Below, piece by piece: positions 9,364 to 18,490 of a DNA stretch of 64,000 nucleotides. Numbering within the stretch: position 1 is the stretch's first letter; every line of letters begins with the position of its first letter. Source of the stretch: Bacilli bacterium (GTDB taxonomy: Bacteria; Bacillota_I; Bacilli_A; ML615J-28; CAG-698); contig JAGCUR010000006.1 of the NCBI GenBank assembly GCA_017962745.1, positions 40,271 through 104,270 on the forward strand, given 5' to 3'. The position numbers and the translations under genes are program-made. A model generated the notes under the pieces. That model had not been told where the DNA came from and made no database searches. It saw nothing but the letters and a program-made list of their open reading frames with translations.

Positions 9364-10199
9364 TATTTTAAATCCTTATTTAAAATATCATCCATATCGG
9401 TAAATGTTTGGTTTTCACCACACATTCCCCAAATAAAGATATAGTTACGAGTTGCACAACCTGAATGAATTGACCAGCTAGGAGAAATTACAGCTTGTTC
9501 ATTATGTAATAAAATATGTCTTGTTTCATCTCCTTGGCCCATAAAATGACATACAAAATCATTTTCAGTTAAATTGAAATATAAATATACTTCCATTCTT
9601 CTTTCATGTGTGTGGCATGGCATTGTATTCCATACGCTTCCTGGAGCTAGAATTGTCATTCCCATAACAAGTTGACAGCTTTCGCATACAGCAGGATGAA
9701 CATATTGATTAATTGTACGTACATTTAAGTTTTCAGCTTCTCCTAAATGTACTTTTCTAGCTTTTTCTAGTGGAATATGAACAGTAGGGTAGCTTTTATG
9801 AGCAGGACTAGAGTTAATATAAAACTTAGCGGGATTATTAGCATCACATGACACAAATTCTACTTCTTTAATACCACGACCAGCATATAAGCCATCTTGG
9901 TAATTCATATCATATTCTTTACCATCTAAAATAATCTTACCTTTACCACCAATATTAATTACACCCATTTCTCTTAATTCTAAGAAATAATCACTGGCAA
10001 GTTCTTTGCAAGAGCCTAAACTTAACGGTCTATTAACAGGCATTGCTCCACCAGCAATGATACGATCATTGTGTGAATAAACTAAATTAATTTCATCAGG
10101 AATAAAAACTTGTTCGATTAAGAAATGTTCTCTTAATTCACTTGTTGTGTAATGTTTTACATCATTTGGATGATTTGAATACCTAGTTTCTAGTTTCAT
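9363..10199 (-). CDS. kduI: 5-keto-4-deoxyuronate isomerase (KduI)
   Basis: A 278-aa cupin-fold isomerase converting 5-keto-4-deoxyuronate, the product of unsaturated galacturonate opening, to 2,5-diketo-3-deoxygluconate. The metal site is visible as [11 protein letters not shown] (His, His, Glu, about residues 198-207) plus a later His in IHSGC. AGGAG precedes ATG 10199. It sits between the KDG kinase gene and eda, giving a full kduI-kduD-kinase-eda set. Confidence 0.94.
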   Translation of the reverse strand: MKLETRYSNHPNDVKHYTTSELREHFLIEQVFIPDEINLVYSHNDRIIAGGAMPVNRPLSLGSCKELASDYFLELREMGVINIGGKGKIILDGKEYDMNYQDGLYAGRGIKEVEFVSCDANNPAKFYINSSPAHKSYPTVHIPLEKARKVHLGEAENLNVRTINQYVHPAVCESCQLVMGMTILAPGSVWNTMPCHTHERRMEVYLYFNLTENDFVCHFMGQGDETRHILLHNEQAVISPSWSIHSGCATRNYIFIWGMCGENQTFTDMDDILNKDLK

Positions 10200-10208
10200 A
10201 TTATTCTC

Positions 10209-11231
10209 CTATCTTTGTACACGACCTGATGCGTCGCCTTTTATTAATTTATATACTTCTTCAAGTGATACCATATTGTAATCACCTGGAATAGTTTGCT
10301 TTAATGCACTAGCACCAGCTGCAAAATCGATAGCTGTTTGGGCATTTTCTCCATTTAACAAGCAATGAATTAAGCCAGCAGCAAAACTATCACCACCACC
10401 TACACGGTCTACAATTCTAATTTCATAATGACGTGATAAATAAAACTCTTTACCATCATATAGAAGCCCACTCCAACCATTATCACTAGCTGAATGACTA
10501 ACTCTAAGCGATGTAGCAATATATTTAAAGCCATATTTATCTTTCATTTGTTTAAAGATAGCTTTATAACCTTCTAGATTAAGTTTACCACTAGTAACAC
10601 TTGTTCCTTCAGGTTTAAATCCTAAACACTTATCTGCATCTTCTTCATTACCAATGCATACATCCACATATTTCATTAGCTCACTCATTGTAGCTCTTGC
10701 TTCATCGACGCTCCAAAGTTTACCTCGATAATTTAGATCACAGCTTACCATTACACCATATTCTTTAGCCTTCTTTAAAGCTGCAAGTGTTAATTGTCTC
10801 GCTTCTTTAGATATAGCTGGAGTAATTCCCGTGAAATGGAACCAGTTGCAATCTTTAAATATTTGATCAAAATCAAAATCTTCAACTTTGGCTTCAGAAA
10901 TTGCAGAATGTTTGCGGTCATAAATTACTTTACTAGCGCGTAGTCCAGCACCAGTTTCTAGAAAATAAATACCAAGTCTATCTCCACCTCGTGCAATATA
11001 ACTAGTATTTACTCCATATCTACGTAAAGAATTAATAGCAGCTTGACCTACTTCGTGAGATGGTACTTTAGTTACAAAATAAGCATCTTCACCAAAGGCA
11101 GCTAAGTTTACCGCAACATTAGCTTCGCCTCCACCATATTCCACTGATAATGAATCACTTTGAACAATTCGTTTGTAGTTATCAGGTGAAAGTCTAAGCA
11201 TTACTTCACCCATTGTTACGACTTTTTTCAT
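10209..11231 (-). CDS. kdgK: PfkB-family sugar kinase, probable KDG kinase
   Basis: A 340-aa ribokinase-family enzyme expected to phosphorylate 2-keto-3-deoxygluconate at C6. The N-terminal motif GGGEANVAVNLAAFG and the C-terminal ATP/anion-hole motif DRVGGGDSFAAG (catalytic Asp) are intact. I start at MKKVVTMGE (ATG 11231), where AAGGAGG lies 6 bases upstream, rather than at the upstream in-frame starts. Next to eda and kduI it is the better KDG-kinase candidate of the two PfkB kinases in this window. Confidence 0.88.
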   Translation of the reverse strand: MKKVVTMGEVMLRLSPDNYKRIVQSDSLSVEYGGGEANVAVNLAAFGEDAYFVTKVPSHEVGQAAINSLRRYGVNTSYIARGGDRLGIYFLETGAGLRASKVIYDRKHSAISEAKVEDFDFDQIFKDCNWFHFTGITPAISKEARQLTLAALKKAKEYGVMVSCDLNYRGKLWSVDEARATMSELMKYVDVCIGNEEDADKCLGFKPEGTSVTSGKLNLEGYKAIFKQMKDKYGFKYIATSLRVSHSASDNGWSGLLYDGKEFYLSRHYEIRIVDRVGGGDSFAAGLIHCLLNGENAQTAIDFAAGASALKQTIPGDYNMVSLEEVYKLIKGDASGRVQR

Positions 11232-11241
11232 AGCTTCCTCC

Positions 11242-12774
11242 TTAATAATTATATTCTTTGCCATTTTGGCCATTTATATCTACATTTTTGATATTTACTT
11301 TATCTACATTTCTAAAATAGAATCCACCTTTTGCTACCTCATCGCAATCTAACATCATAGCCGGTGTTGTTTTATCTACATCTTTATCTGTATATGTAAC
11401 TATAATATTTTCTAAGTTAATTTCTTCAATTTTAGCTTCTGGTAAGCCGTAAAAGTAACCTGCACAAATACGCGTATTAATTAAATACATATTTTTAAAC
11501 GTGAAACTACCTAAATGTGGAGTTCTATTATCTACAGGTAAAGCAATCTTAGACTGTACATAATCGTTTTTACCATCCGCATCGCAATAATAAAACATAT
11601 TAATAACTAATCCGCTACCTACATTATTCATATAAATATTATCAAATACTACATTCTTAATAACGGCTTTATCGCCTCTACCACGTCTAGTTTTAATTCT
11701 AAAACCACGATCTGTGCCATCAAAATAGCATTTACTTACACTTACATCTTCTATTCCGCAGCTTGCTTCACTACCAAATACAACTCCACCATGGCCATCA
11801 CCCATATAACAATTTCTAATTGTTACATTAGTAGTTGGTTTATAATGATCTTTAACCATTTCAATCTTACCTGATTTTATAGCTATACAATCATCACCTG
11901 TATTAAATTTAACTCCTAAAATTAATACATTATCTGAGCTTTCTGGATCAATTCCATCAGTATTTGGACTATATTTATCAGCTTCTATCTTTAAATCAAT
12001 AAATCTTAAATGATTAGAATAATATGGATGAATTGTCCACGATGCACTGTTTCTTACTGTAACGCCTATAATATCAATATTACTCGACTGGTTAATAAAG
12101 ATATCATGTGGTCTCCATGCCCCTCTCATAACTTTATGATTAATCCACCAATCGCTATTTTGAGCATTTCCGTCAATTACTCCTTCTCCTACTAAACTAA
12201 AACTCCTAACATTAATAGCAGTAATTAAACTAGCATAGTTTGGACTACTTACCCCTTCCCAGCTTCCACCTGGGGCATCATCAATTAGTGATGGAATAAT
12301 TGGATATTTATTTCGATCAATTTCACCAAGTAGTATTGCATCTTTTTCCAAATAAATTGTTAGATTAGATTTCACAAATAAAGGTGTAATTAAATAAATA
12401 CCTTTAGGAAAATATATAACACTATCTGTATCAGCTATATTAATCAATTCTTGAATAGCGCTACTTACTAAAGTTTTACCCGAATTATCGATATTATAAT
12501 CTAAAGCATTATAAATCTTAGATGGAGCGATTGTTTTAATGTACACTACATCCATATATTCACAAGTTACTACTTTTACCATGTAGCTAGTATCCGGAAT
12601 TAAACCAAACAATGTAAATACATTCTTCTTGTTATCTTTTAAAACTAATTCTTCGCCCAAATAAACATCATATTCACAACTAGAAAAATATGGATGTTCA
12701 CATATAAGTTCAAATGTAGCACTAAAATAACTAACATGAACTGATTTAAAGATATTTCGATTTATTTTTGCCAT
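11242..12774 (-). CDS. GH28 exo-polygalacturonase, cytosolic
   Basis: A 510-aa glycoside hydrolase family 28 enzyme that hydrolyses galacturonate from oligogalacturonides. The N-terminal 85 residues look like a fibronectin-III-type domain (ending GLIPDTSYMVKV), as in exo-acting GH28 enzymes. The right-handed beta-helix carries the catalytic motifs NTDGID, GDDCIAIKSG, GHGGVVFGSE and RIKTRRGRG. I place the start at ATG 12774 (MAKINRN), with GGAGG 6 bases upstream; an upstream in-frame ATG at 12798 has no ribosome site. No signal peptide is present, so it acts on imported oligomers. First gene of the kdu operon. Confidence 0.93.
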   Translation of the reverse strand: MAKINRNIFKSVHVSYFSATFELICEHPYFSSCEYDVYLGEELVLKDNKKNVFTLFGLIPDTSYMVKVVTCEYMDVVYIKTIAPSKIYNALDYNIDNSGKTLVSSAIQELINIADTDSVIYFPKGIYLITPLFVKSNLTIYLEKDAILLGEIDRNKYPIIPSLIDDAPGGSWEGVSSPNYASLITAINVRSFSLVGEGVIDGNAQNSDWWINHKVMRGAWRPHDIFINQSSNIDIIGVTVRNSASWTIHPYYSNHLRFIDLKIEADKYSPNTDGIDPESSDNVLILGVKFNTGDDCIAIKSGKIEMVKDHYKPTTNVTIRNCYMGDGHGGVVFGSEASCGIEDVSVSKCYFDGTDRGFRIKTRRGRGDKAVIKNVVFDNIYMNNVGSGLVINMFYYCDADGKNDYVQSKIALPVDNRTPHLGSFTFKNMYLINTRICAGYFYGLPEAKIEEINLENIIVTYTDKDVDKTTPAMMLDCDEVAKGGFYFRNVDKVNIKNVDINGQNGKEYNY

Positions 12775-12796
12775 AAAATCCTCCGATCTTATTAAC

Positions 12797-12832
12797 ATTT
12801 TAAAATTTAAAAGTCTTTTTAAACTTTAAAAT
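12797..12832. repeat. 16-bp inverted repeat in divergent promoter region
   Basis: ATTTTAAAATTTAAAA (12797-12812) and TTTTAAACTTTAAAAT (12817-12832) are inverted copies with one mismatch around a 4-base loop. The repeat lies in the 97-bp gap between the divergent GH28 and pectinesterase genes. It may be an operator shared by both or an RNA hairpin in the GH28 leader. The extreme A/T content makes chance pairing more likely than for a GC-rich repeat. Confidence 0.5.
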
Positions 12833-12846
12833 ATTAATAAATTTGT

Positions 12847-12852
12847 TATAAT
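12847..12852 (+). promoter_or_regulatory. -10 box of pectinesterase promoter
   Basis: A perfect TATAAT lies 20 bases before ATG 12872, followed by ribosome site GAGGT. The matching -35 region (about 12824-12829) is only CTTTAA-like, so a helper protein or the nearby inverted repeat may matter for activity. Confidence 0.5.
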
Positions 12853-12871
12853 GCTACTAGTGAGGTAACAA

Positions 12872-13735
12872 ATGGTAATAGTTGTAGATAAGTTAACCAA
12901 TATTGATACAATTAATAAAGGTATATCTTTATTAAAGACAGGAGATACATTAGAAGTCCATGAAGGCCTATATTTAGAAAAAGTAAAAATTACTTTATCT
13001 AATATATCTATTAAAGGAATTGGTAATGTTATGATTTCTAATAACGATTATGCTCTAAAAATTCATAAAGATGGATTAGAATATAATACTTTTAGAACAT
13101 ATACTTTAGAATTAATTGGGGAAAATATTAATTTAAATAATATAAAAGTAATTAATTCTAGTGGCGATGGAAGATTATATGGACAAGCAGTTGCCCTATC
13201 AGTTATTGGAAATAATATTAAATTTGAAAACTGTATGTTTGATGCTTTCCAAGATACTATCTTTATTGGTCCACTTCCCCTAGATTTAATTGATAGATAT
13301 GCTAATTTCTTAGAAAAAGATGAATTAGTATATCCTAAAGACCATAAAGTTTATTTTAATAATTGTATTATATCTGGAGATGTAGATTTCATCTTTGGCG
13401 CCGGTAGTGGAATCTTTACAAAATGTATCATTCATTCTAAATCACGTTCAGGCTACGTTTGCGCTCCCGCAACTGAAGCAAATGATTTTGAAGGTTTCTT
13501 CTTCGATAAATGCAAATTCACAGGTGAGGCCAGTTCTAATACATATCTAGCTCGTCCTTGGCGCGACTTTGGTATGGTTACATTTAGAGATTGTTTATAT
13601 GAAAACCATATAATTAATGAAGGTTTTAATAAATGGAATGATTCATCCCGCGATAAAACTGCTAGATTTTATGAATTTAACTGTAAATATATTGATAATC
13701 ATGATTACAAAAGAGTTGATTGGATTAATAAATAA
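12872..13735 (+). CDS. Cytosolic pectinesterase (CE8)
   Basis: A 287-aa carbohydrate esterase family 8 beta-helix enzyme that removes methyl groups from pectic oligogalacturonides. Motifs GQAVAL, FQDT (catalytic Asp), GDVDFIFG (second catalytic Asp) and LARPWR (substrate-binding Arg/Trp) are all present. There is no signal peptide, unlike plant and most bacterial secreted enzymes, so it should act on imported oligomers. It is the only plus-strand gene in the pectin locus, divergent from GH28 and convergent with the acetylesterase. Confidence 0.93.
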   Translation: MVIVVDKLTNIDTINKGISLLKTGDTLEVHEGLYLEKVKITLSNISIKGIGNVMISNNDYALKIHKDGLEYNTFRTYTLELIGENINLNNIKVINSSGDGRLYGQAVALSVIGNNIKFENCMFDAFQDTIFIGPLPLDLIDRYANFLEKDELVYPKDHKVYFNNCIISGDVDFIFGAGSGIFTKCIIHSKSRSGYVCAPATEANDFEGFFFDKCKFTGEASSNTYLARPWRDFGMVTFRDCLYENHIINEGFNKWNDSSRDKTARFYEFNCKYIDNHDYKRVDWINK

Positions 13736-13757
13736 GGCACAGGCACTCCTGTGCCTT
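13734..13757. terminator. Bidirectional terminator
   Basis: A 10-bp perfect stem AAGGCACAGG / CCTGTGCCTT with loop CACT lies between the convergent pectinesterase (+) and acetylesterase (-) genes. It is followed by ATTTT on the plus strand and TTATT on the minus strand, and overlaps the pectinesterase stop codon. Confidence 0.85.
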
Positions 13758-13760
13758 ATT

Positions 13761-14456
13761 TTAGTCTTCCTTCATAAATGATGTATCTACTAAATATGCA
13801 GCTAATGGGTGATGAATCTTTTTTAATTCATCAATAAATATATTAGCCATCATATATGCTCCATCAGCTCTTAGGTGAGTATTATCATACATACCATTAG
13901 GATAATGAGGATAAATTCCTTTATCAAAGATCATAAAGAATCTTTTAGATTCATCATCTCCAAGTTTCGCATATAAGTCTTTAGTGATAGATGTCATATC
14001 GATACATACTAATTTTAATTCTTTAGCTACTTGCGTCATAGCCAAAGGATAATCACCATGAACATTTCCTCTAATTACCCCATTATCAAAAAATCTACGA
14101 TAAATTGATGTGCAAAAAATTGGTCTAGCGCCTCTAGAAAGCACGTCTTTAGCCATTTTACGTAAATTTTCTTGATAAGAGCCAAAGACTGTTGTATACC
14201 TTTCTGGTTTATCTGGCTTTTGATCATTATGACCAAACTGTATTACTACATAATCCCCTTCTTTTACTTCATTTAAAGCTTTATCATATATGCCTAAATC
14301 AATAAAGCTTTTAGTGCTACATCCGTTTTTTGCAAAGTTTAAGATTTCCACTTCTTTATTAAAGAATAATGGTAGCATCTGTCCCCATCCCATTTGGGGA
14401 TAAGTTGATGCATCATTATATTGCATTGTGGAATCACCAAAAAGGATTATTCTCAT
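13761..14456 (-). CDS. SGNH-fold pectin/rhamnogalacturonan acetylesterase (CE12-like)
   Basis: A 231-aa SGNH hydrolase of the RhgT/YesT type that removes acetyl groups from pectic oligosaccharides. Block I is FGDST (nucleophile Ser, about residue 8), then NGCST (block II region), QFGHND (block III) and DNTHL with the catalytic Asp/His near residue 192. No signal peptide. Its ATG overlaps the TGA stop of uxaC (ATGA), so the two are coupled. The exact pectin substrate is inferred. Confidence 0.87.
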   Translation of the reverse strand: MRIILFGDSTMQYNDASTYPQMGWGQMLPLFFNKEVEILNFAKNGCSTKSFIDLGIYDKALNEVKEGDYVVIQFGHNDQKPDKPERYTTVFGSYQENLRKMAKDVLSRGARPIFCTSIYRRFFDNGVIRGNVHGDYPLAMTQVAKELKLVCIDMTSITKDLYAKLGDDESKRFFMIFDKGIYPHYPNGMYDNTHLRADGAYMMANIFIDELKKIHHPLAAYLVDTSFMKED

Positions 14457-15856
14457 TCATCAACTCCAAAATAATCTTTTGCGTTATTAAAGCAAATATT
14501 TTGTACAATTTTGCCAACGAATTCTAAATCGGCAGGATATTCGTGATTATCAATTAATTCACCTAAGAAGTCACATACAATTCTTCTAAAATAATCATGT
14601 CTAGGATATGACAAGAAACTTCTAGAATCTGTTAACATCCCCACAAAATTACTAATTAATCCCATTGAAGATAAAGCAGCAAGTTGTCGTTTAATGCCAT
14701 CTTTTTGGTCATTAAACCACCAACCAGATCCAAGTTGAATCTTACCTTTAGTATTATTTTGGAAACATCCAGCTAAAGCAATTAAAGCTTCATTATCATT
14801 AGGGTTTAAAGAATATAAAATAGTTTTAGGAAGTGAATTTGTAGAATCAAGTTTTGCCATTAATTTTTGTAAAGCATTGATGTCTACACTATTATTAATT
14901 GCATCAAATCCAGTATCTGGTCCAATTAAACCTAACATTCTTTCACTATTGTTTCTTAAAGCACATAAATGGTATTGTTGGCTCCAGCCTAATCTTGCAT
15001 ATTCTTTCCCAAAGAATACTAACATATAACTACGATATTTATTAATTTGATCATCAGTTAATTTTTTACCATTTCTTTTCTCGATAAAAGCTAAATTAAC
15101 TTCTTCTTCATTTGCATCTAAATATTTGAGAGTATCTAGGGCATGATCACTAATTCTACAACCCATTTGATTAAAGAACTCTATTCTTTCTTTTAATGCT
15201 TTAGTAAATAAGCTTAAATCAGTTAATTTATAACCAACTACATCTTCTAATTTATCTACCCATTCATTAAACCAATCGAGTTCAATATTAACTGCTTTAT
15301 CAGGTCTAAAAGCAGGTAATACTTTTACTTTAAATGATTTATCTTCTTTTATTAATTTGTGATATTCTAAACTATCTACTGGATCATCAGTTGTACATAA
15401 CACCTTAACATTATTCATTTCAATCATCTTACGAGGTGTTAGGCTCTTTAGTTTTTCATTAGCTAAATCATAAATTTCTTTTGCTGAAGATGGTGATAAC
15501 TCTTTATTAACACCAAAATATTTAACTAGTTCCATATGAGTCCAAGTATATAAAGGATTACCAATTGTATAAGGAACTGTTTCAGCCCATTTTAAGAATT
15601 TTTCATAGTCACTCTTATTACCGGTAATATATTCTTCACTAACCCCATTCGCTCTCATACTTCTCCATTTGTAGTGATCACCATAATGACCTTCTACTAG
15701 CCATGCTTTAGTTAAATTAGCAAATGGTTTATTTTCATATATTTCTTTAGGATTTAAATGACAATGATAATCAAAAATAGGCATATCTTTTGCATATTTA
15801 TTGTATAAAACTAAACCAGTTTTTGATTTAATTAAATAATTATCTCCTAGATACAT
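14453..15856 (-). CDS. uxaC: Glucuronate/galacturonate isomerase
   Basis: A 467-aa cytosolic isomerase converting galacturonate to tagaturonate (and glucuronate to fructuronate). The amidohydrolase-like metal motif FDYHCHLNP is near residue 30; CTTDDP, RPDK and SRSFLSYPRHDYFRR follow the usual UxaC pattern. I start at MYLGDNYL (ATG 15856), 6 bases after GGGGG, so the iclR stop lies inside its 5' end. It ends in TGA within ATGA, direct evidence that TGA is a stop here. Confidence 0.95.
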   Translation of the reverse strand: MYLGDNYLIKSKTGLVLYNKYAKDMPIFDYHCHLNPKEIYENKPFANLTKAWLVEGHYGDHYKWRSMRANGVSEEYITGNKSDYEKFLKWAETVPYTIGNPLYTWTHMELVKYFGVNKELSPSSAKEIYDLANEKLKSLTPRKMIEMNNVKVLCTTDDPVDSLEYHKLIKEDKSFKVKVLPAFRPDKAVNIELDWFNEWVDKLEDVVGYKLTDLSLFTKALKERIEFFNQMGCRISDHALDTLKYLDANEEEVNLAFIEKRNGKKLTDDQINKYRSYMLVFFGKEYARLGWSQQYHLCALRNNSERMLGLIGPDTGFDAINNSVDINALQKLMAKLDSTNSLPKTILYSLNPNDNEALIALAGCFQNNTKGKIQLGSGWWFNDQKDGIKRQLAALSSMGLISNFVGMLTDSRSFLSYPRHDYFRRIVCDFLGELIDNHEYPADLEFVGKIVQNICFNNAKDYFGVDE

Positions 15857-16622
15857 TTGCATCCCCCTTATAACCTTGTTTAGCACTAACAAATGATGCT
15901 ATATCTTTAAATTCTTTGATTTCTGCTTCAACGATTCTTTCATCTTCATTATCTTTTACTCTACTAAATAATATTGCTCCACTTGCTTTACCTTCATGAT
16001 TAAATACAGGCATTGTTAACGAATACATATAAGATAATGATTTACCATCATCAACGCCATATCCAGCTTCTTTAATATTAGCAATATCATTAAGTAAATC
16101 TTCATAATAAATATTCTTAATTCCACCAAAATCATTTCTTAAAATACTAGATAGTAATTCTTCTTGACGCTCTGGACTAGCAAACGCTAATAGCGCTCTA
16201 CCAGCAATATTTTCATAAAGAGGCTGTTGAAGACCGACATCAGTTGTTTGAATCTTTGTGTTCGGTGCTTCATATTTATAAATAAATACTAATTTATCAC
16301 CTAGTCTTTTACAAGCAAAGACAGTTACTCCATATTTATCCGCAAACTTTCTTAAGTAAGGGGAAGCAAAATTGATAAAGTTAGAATTTTTAGTATAAGC
16401 CTGACCAATCGCAAATACTTTAGAACCAATCACATAATTTTTTTGCCTTGGATCTTTATAATAAATTGCATCTTCTTTATACAATGCTTGCAAAATATCA
16501 TAAACTGATGCTTTAGGCATATCTAATGCTTTATAAATTTCAGATAGTGTTATACCTTCAGGATATTTTGCAATTAATTCTAAAATCTTTAATGTTTTTT
16601 CTGCTGATTTATTGATTGCCAT
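15840..16622 (-). CDS. IclR-family transcriptional regulator
   Basis: A 260-aa regulator with an N-terminal winged helix-turn-helix (about residues 5-60, TLSEIYKALDMPKASVYDI) and a C-terminal IclR effector domain (GRALLAF, GYGVDDG, SLTMPVF). I start it at MAINKSAEK (ATG 16622), 7 bases after GGAGG. It overlaps GH105 by 14 bp and uxaC by 17 bp, so it is co-expressed with its probable targets. By analogy with KdgR-type IclR proteins it may sense a uronate catabolite such as KDG; the ligand and operator are not shown by sequence. Confidence 0.9.
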   Translation of the reverse strand: MAINKSAEKTLKILELIAKYPEGITLSEIYKALDMPKASVYDILQALYKEDAIYYKDPRQKNYVIGSKVFAIGQAYTKNSNFINFASPYLRKFADKYGVTVFACKRLGDKLVFIYKYEAPNTKIQTTDVGLQQPLYENIAGRALLAFASPERQEELLSSILRNDFGGIKNIYYEDLLNDIANIKEAGYGVDDGKSLSYMYSLTMPVFNHEGKASGAILFSRVKDNEDERIVEAEIKEFKDIASFVSAKQGYKGDANVSRR

Positions 16623-17664
16623 CTTTAGCCTCCAATTCACTATATGCCATGATAAATGGAGCAACACCCTTTACTTCATCGGCTACTACATCTTCTGACA
16701 TATAATATTCTATACTTCCATTCCTTCTCGCATTATCAAGTCCAGCGACTCTACAAATGCCATTTAAATGATTTCCATCAAATTTCTTTTCTAAAATTGT
16801 ATTAAATATTTTATTACCTAAATCATTATAATCAGCCATTTTAATCCTTTTTGCTTTTAAAATTGCATAAGCAAGCATGGCAGATCCTGATGTCTCTAAA
16901 TAATTACCATTGAAAAAAGCTTTATCTACTACTTGATATAACATTCCTTCATCTAAATATTTAGATAATCCATCCACTAATAAGTTTAATACATCTTTAG
17001 CTTCATTTAGTTCTAATAGTTCATAAATATCAACCATAGCCATTGCCACCCATCCACAAGCTCTACTCCATACATTAGGCGACTTACCAGTTTCCTTATC
17101 TGCCCATTGCATTAATCTTGCTTCATCATATGCATGGGTAAATAGGTGTCTATCATTATCATATAAACGATTAATTAGATTATTTAGTTGATGTTTGATA
17201 TCTAGAATATCTTCTCCATCGCCAAAGTATTTCGCATATTTTGCATAAAATACTAAGCCCATATAAATTCCATCCATCCATACTTGGTGTGGATAAATTT
17301 GTTTATGCCAAAAACTTCCTTCTTTTGTTCTTGGGTGAAGTCTAAGTTGAGAACAAAGTGTATCAATTGCAGTTCTAAATTTAGATAATTTTGCATCTAG
17401 ATATAAATCTATAAGTGCATTTCCGCTACAAATATTATCAATATTATATTCATCTACTTTATAATTTTTAATTGTTCCATCATCTTCAATATGGTTATCA
17501 TAAAAATTATAAACAAAATCATAATATGTTTGATTTTTAGTAACTTTATATAAATCGTAAATTGCTGTCATTAAGATTCCATCTTCATAACACCATCTAC
17601 CATTTTTATAAGGCTTGAAGTTATCTATATAGTTATTGATGTAACTGATAATATCTTTATTCAT
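16609..17664 (-). CDS. GH105 unsaturated uronyl hydrolase
   Basis: A 351-aa (alpha/alpha)6-barrel hydrolase of the YteR/YesR family that releases the unsaturated uronate from oligosaccharides made by pectate lyases. Typical motifs are WMDGIYM (catalytic Asp), LFTHAYD, WSRACGWVAMAM, ETSGSAMLAYA and YYMSEDVV. I take ATG 17664, 8 bases after AAGGAG; another ATG at 17670 is too near that site. Its product would feed KduI. It overlaps the upstream TIM-barrel gene by 8 bp. Confidence 0.93.
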   Translation of the reverse strand: MNKDIISYINNYIDNFKPYKNGRWCYEDGILMTAIYDLYKVTKNQTYYDFVYNFYDNHIEDDGTIKNYKVDEYNIDNICSGNALIDLYLDAKLSKFRTAIDTLCSQLRLHPRTKEGSFWHKQIYPHQVWMDGIYMGLVFYAKYAKYFGDGEDILDIKHQLNNLINRLYDNDRHLFTHAYDEARLMQWADKETGKSPNVWSRACGWVAMAMVDIYELLELNEAKDVLNLLVDGLSKYLDEGMLYQVVDKAFFNGNYLETSGSAMLAYAILKAKRIKMADYNDLGNKIFNTILEKKFDGNHLNGICRVAGLDNARRNGSIEYYMSEDVVADEVKGVAPFIMAYSELEAKDGNQ

Positions 17665-18481
17665 CTTCATAACTCCTTAAATATTCAATACTTGATTTAA
17701 TATCTGGCTCTTTTACTCCTTCTAAGATCAATATAGCATTTGGAAGGTATTTTTTTATTATTGGCATAAGTTCTTTATAATTCATTAAGCCTTTGCCAAT
17801 ACTAACTTGTACTAATTTATTATCTTCTACGATAAAATCTTTAATATGTATAACTTTAATTTTATCACCAAATAAATTGATACATTCTTTAAAGATATTT
17901 AGATGGTCATTATAATTATCGATATTTAAATAATTATATAAATCAACTGTACAAGCATCCAAACCTAAATCATTTAATAATTCATTAAGTAGCACTGGTT
18001 TATAAACCACATGATTCCATGCGCCTTCAATTAAAGGATATGATTGATTATTACTATTCTTTAGATCTTTAATTACTTCTTTTACTTTATTAAATGATTC
18101 AATTGTATGATTACCATCTACATATATCCATTTATCGCCATTTAGAGATCCTGTTTCACTACCTACATATTTAGTATCAAACAAATATGCATACTTCATA
18201 CATTCTTTAAAATAATCAATGGCTTTTAATCTTTTCACCACATTAGGATGAATCATATTAAAATAAGCACCAATCATCGCTACTTTAATATCGCTAGCCT
18301 TTAATTTGTTAGCTAGAGTAGTTAAGTTTTCTTTATTAAATTCAAAATCTTTAAAGGCTTTGCTTATTACAAGTTGTAAATAATCCAAATCATATTGTTT
18401 AAATGTCTTAATAAAATCATCTACATCAAAGAATGGAGCATTAGGTAGATCGTGGCCTCTGATACCGATATTAAAACGCAT
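17657..18481 (-). CDS. Xylose-isomerase-like TIM-barrel protein, function unknown
   Basis: A 274-aa member of the sugar isomerase/epimerase (AP endonuclease 2-like) superfamily. Possible metal ligands are in SETGS (about residue 117), IEGAWNH (about 151), VDLYN and HIKD (about 217), and ILEG near the end. GAGGT precedes the ATG. It lies between the AEC transporter and GH105 genes in the pectin operon. A sugar-acid isomerase or epimerase is likely, but the substrate is not evident. Confidence 0.75.
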   Translation of the reverse strand: MRFNIGIRGHDLPNAPFFDVDDFIKTFKQYDLDYLQLVISKAFKDFEFNKENLTTLANKLKASDIKVAMIGAYFNMIHPNVVKRLKAIDYFKECMKYAYLFDTKYVGSETGSLNGDKWIYVDGNHTIESFNKVKEVIKDLKNSNNQSYPLIEGAWNHVVYKPVLLNELLNDLGLDACTVDLYNYLNIDNYNDHLNIFKECINLFGDKIKVIHIKDFIVEDNKLVQVSIGKGLMNYKELMPIIKKYLPNAILILEGVKEPDIKSSIEYLRSYEDE

Positions 18482-18490
18482 ATTTTACCT

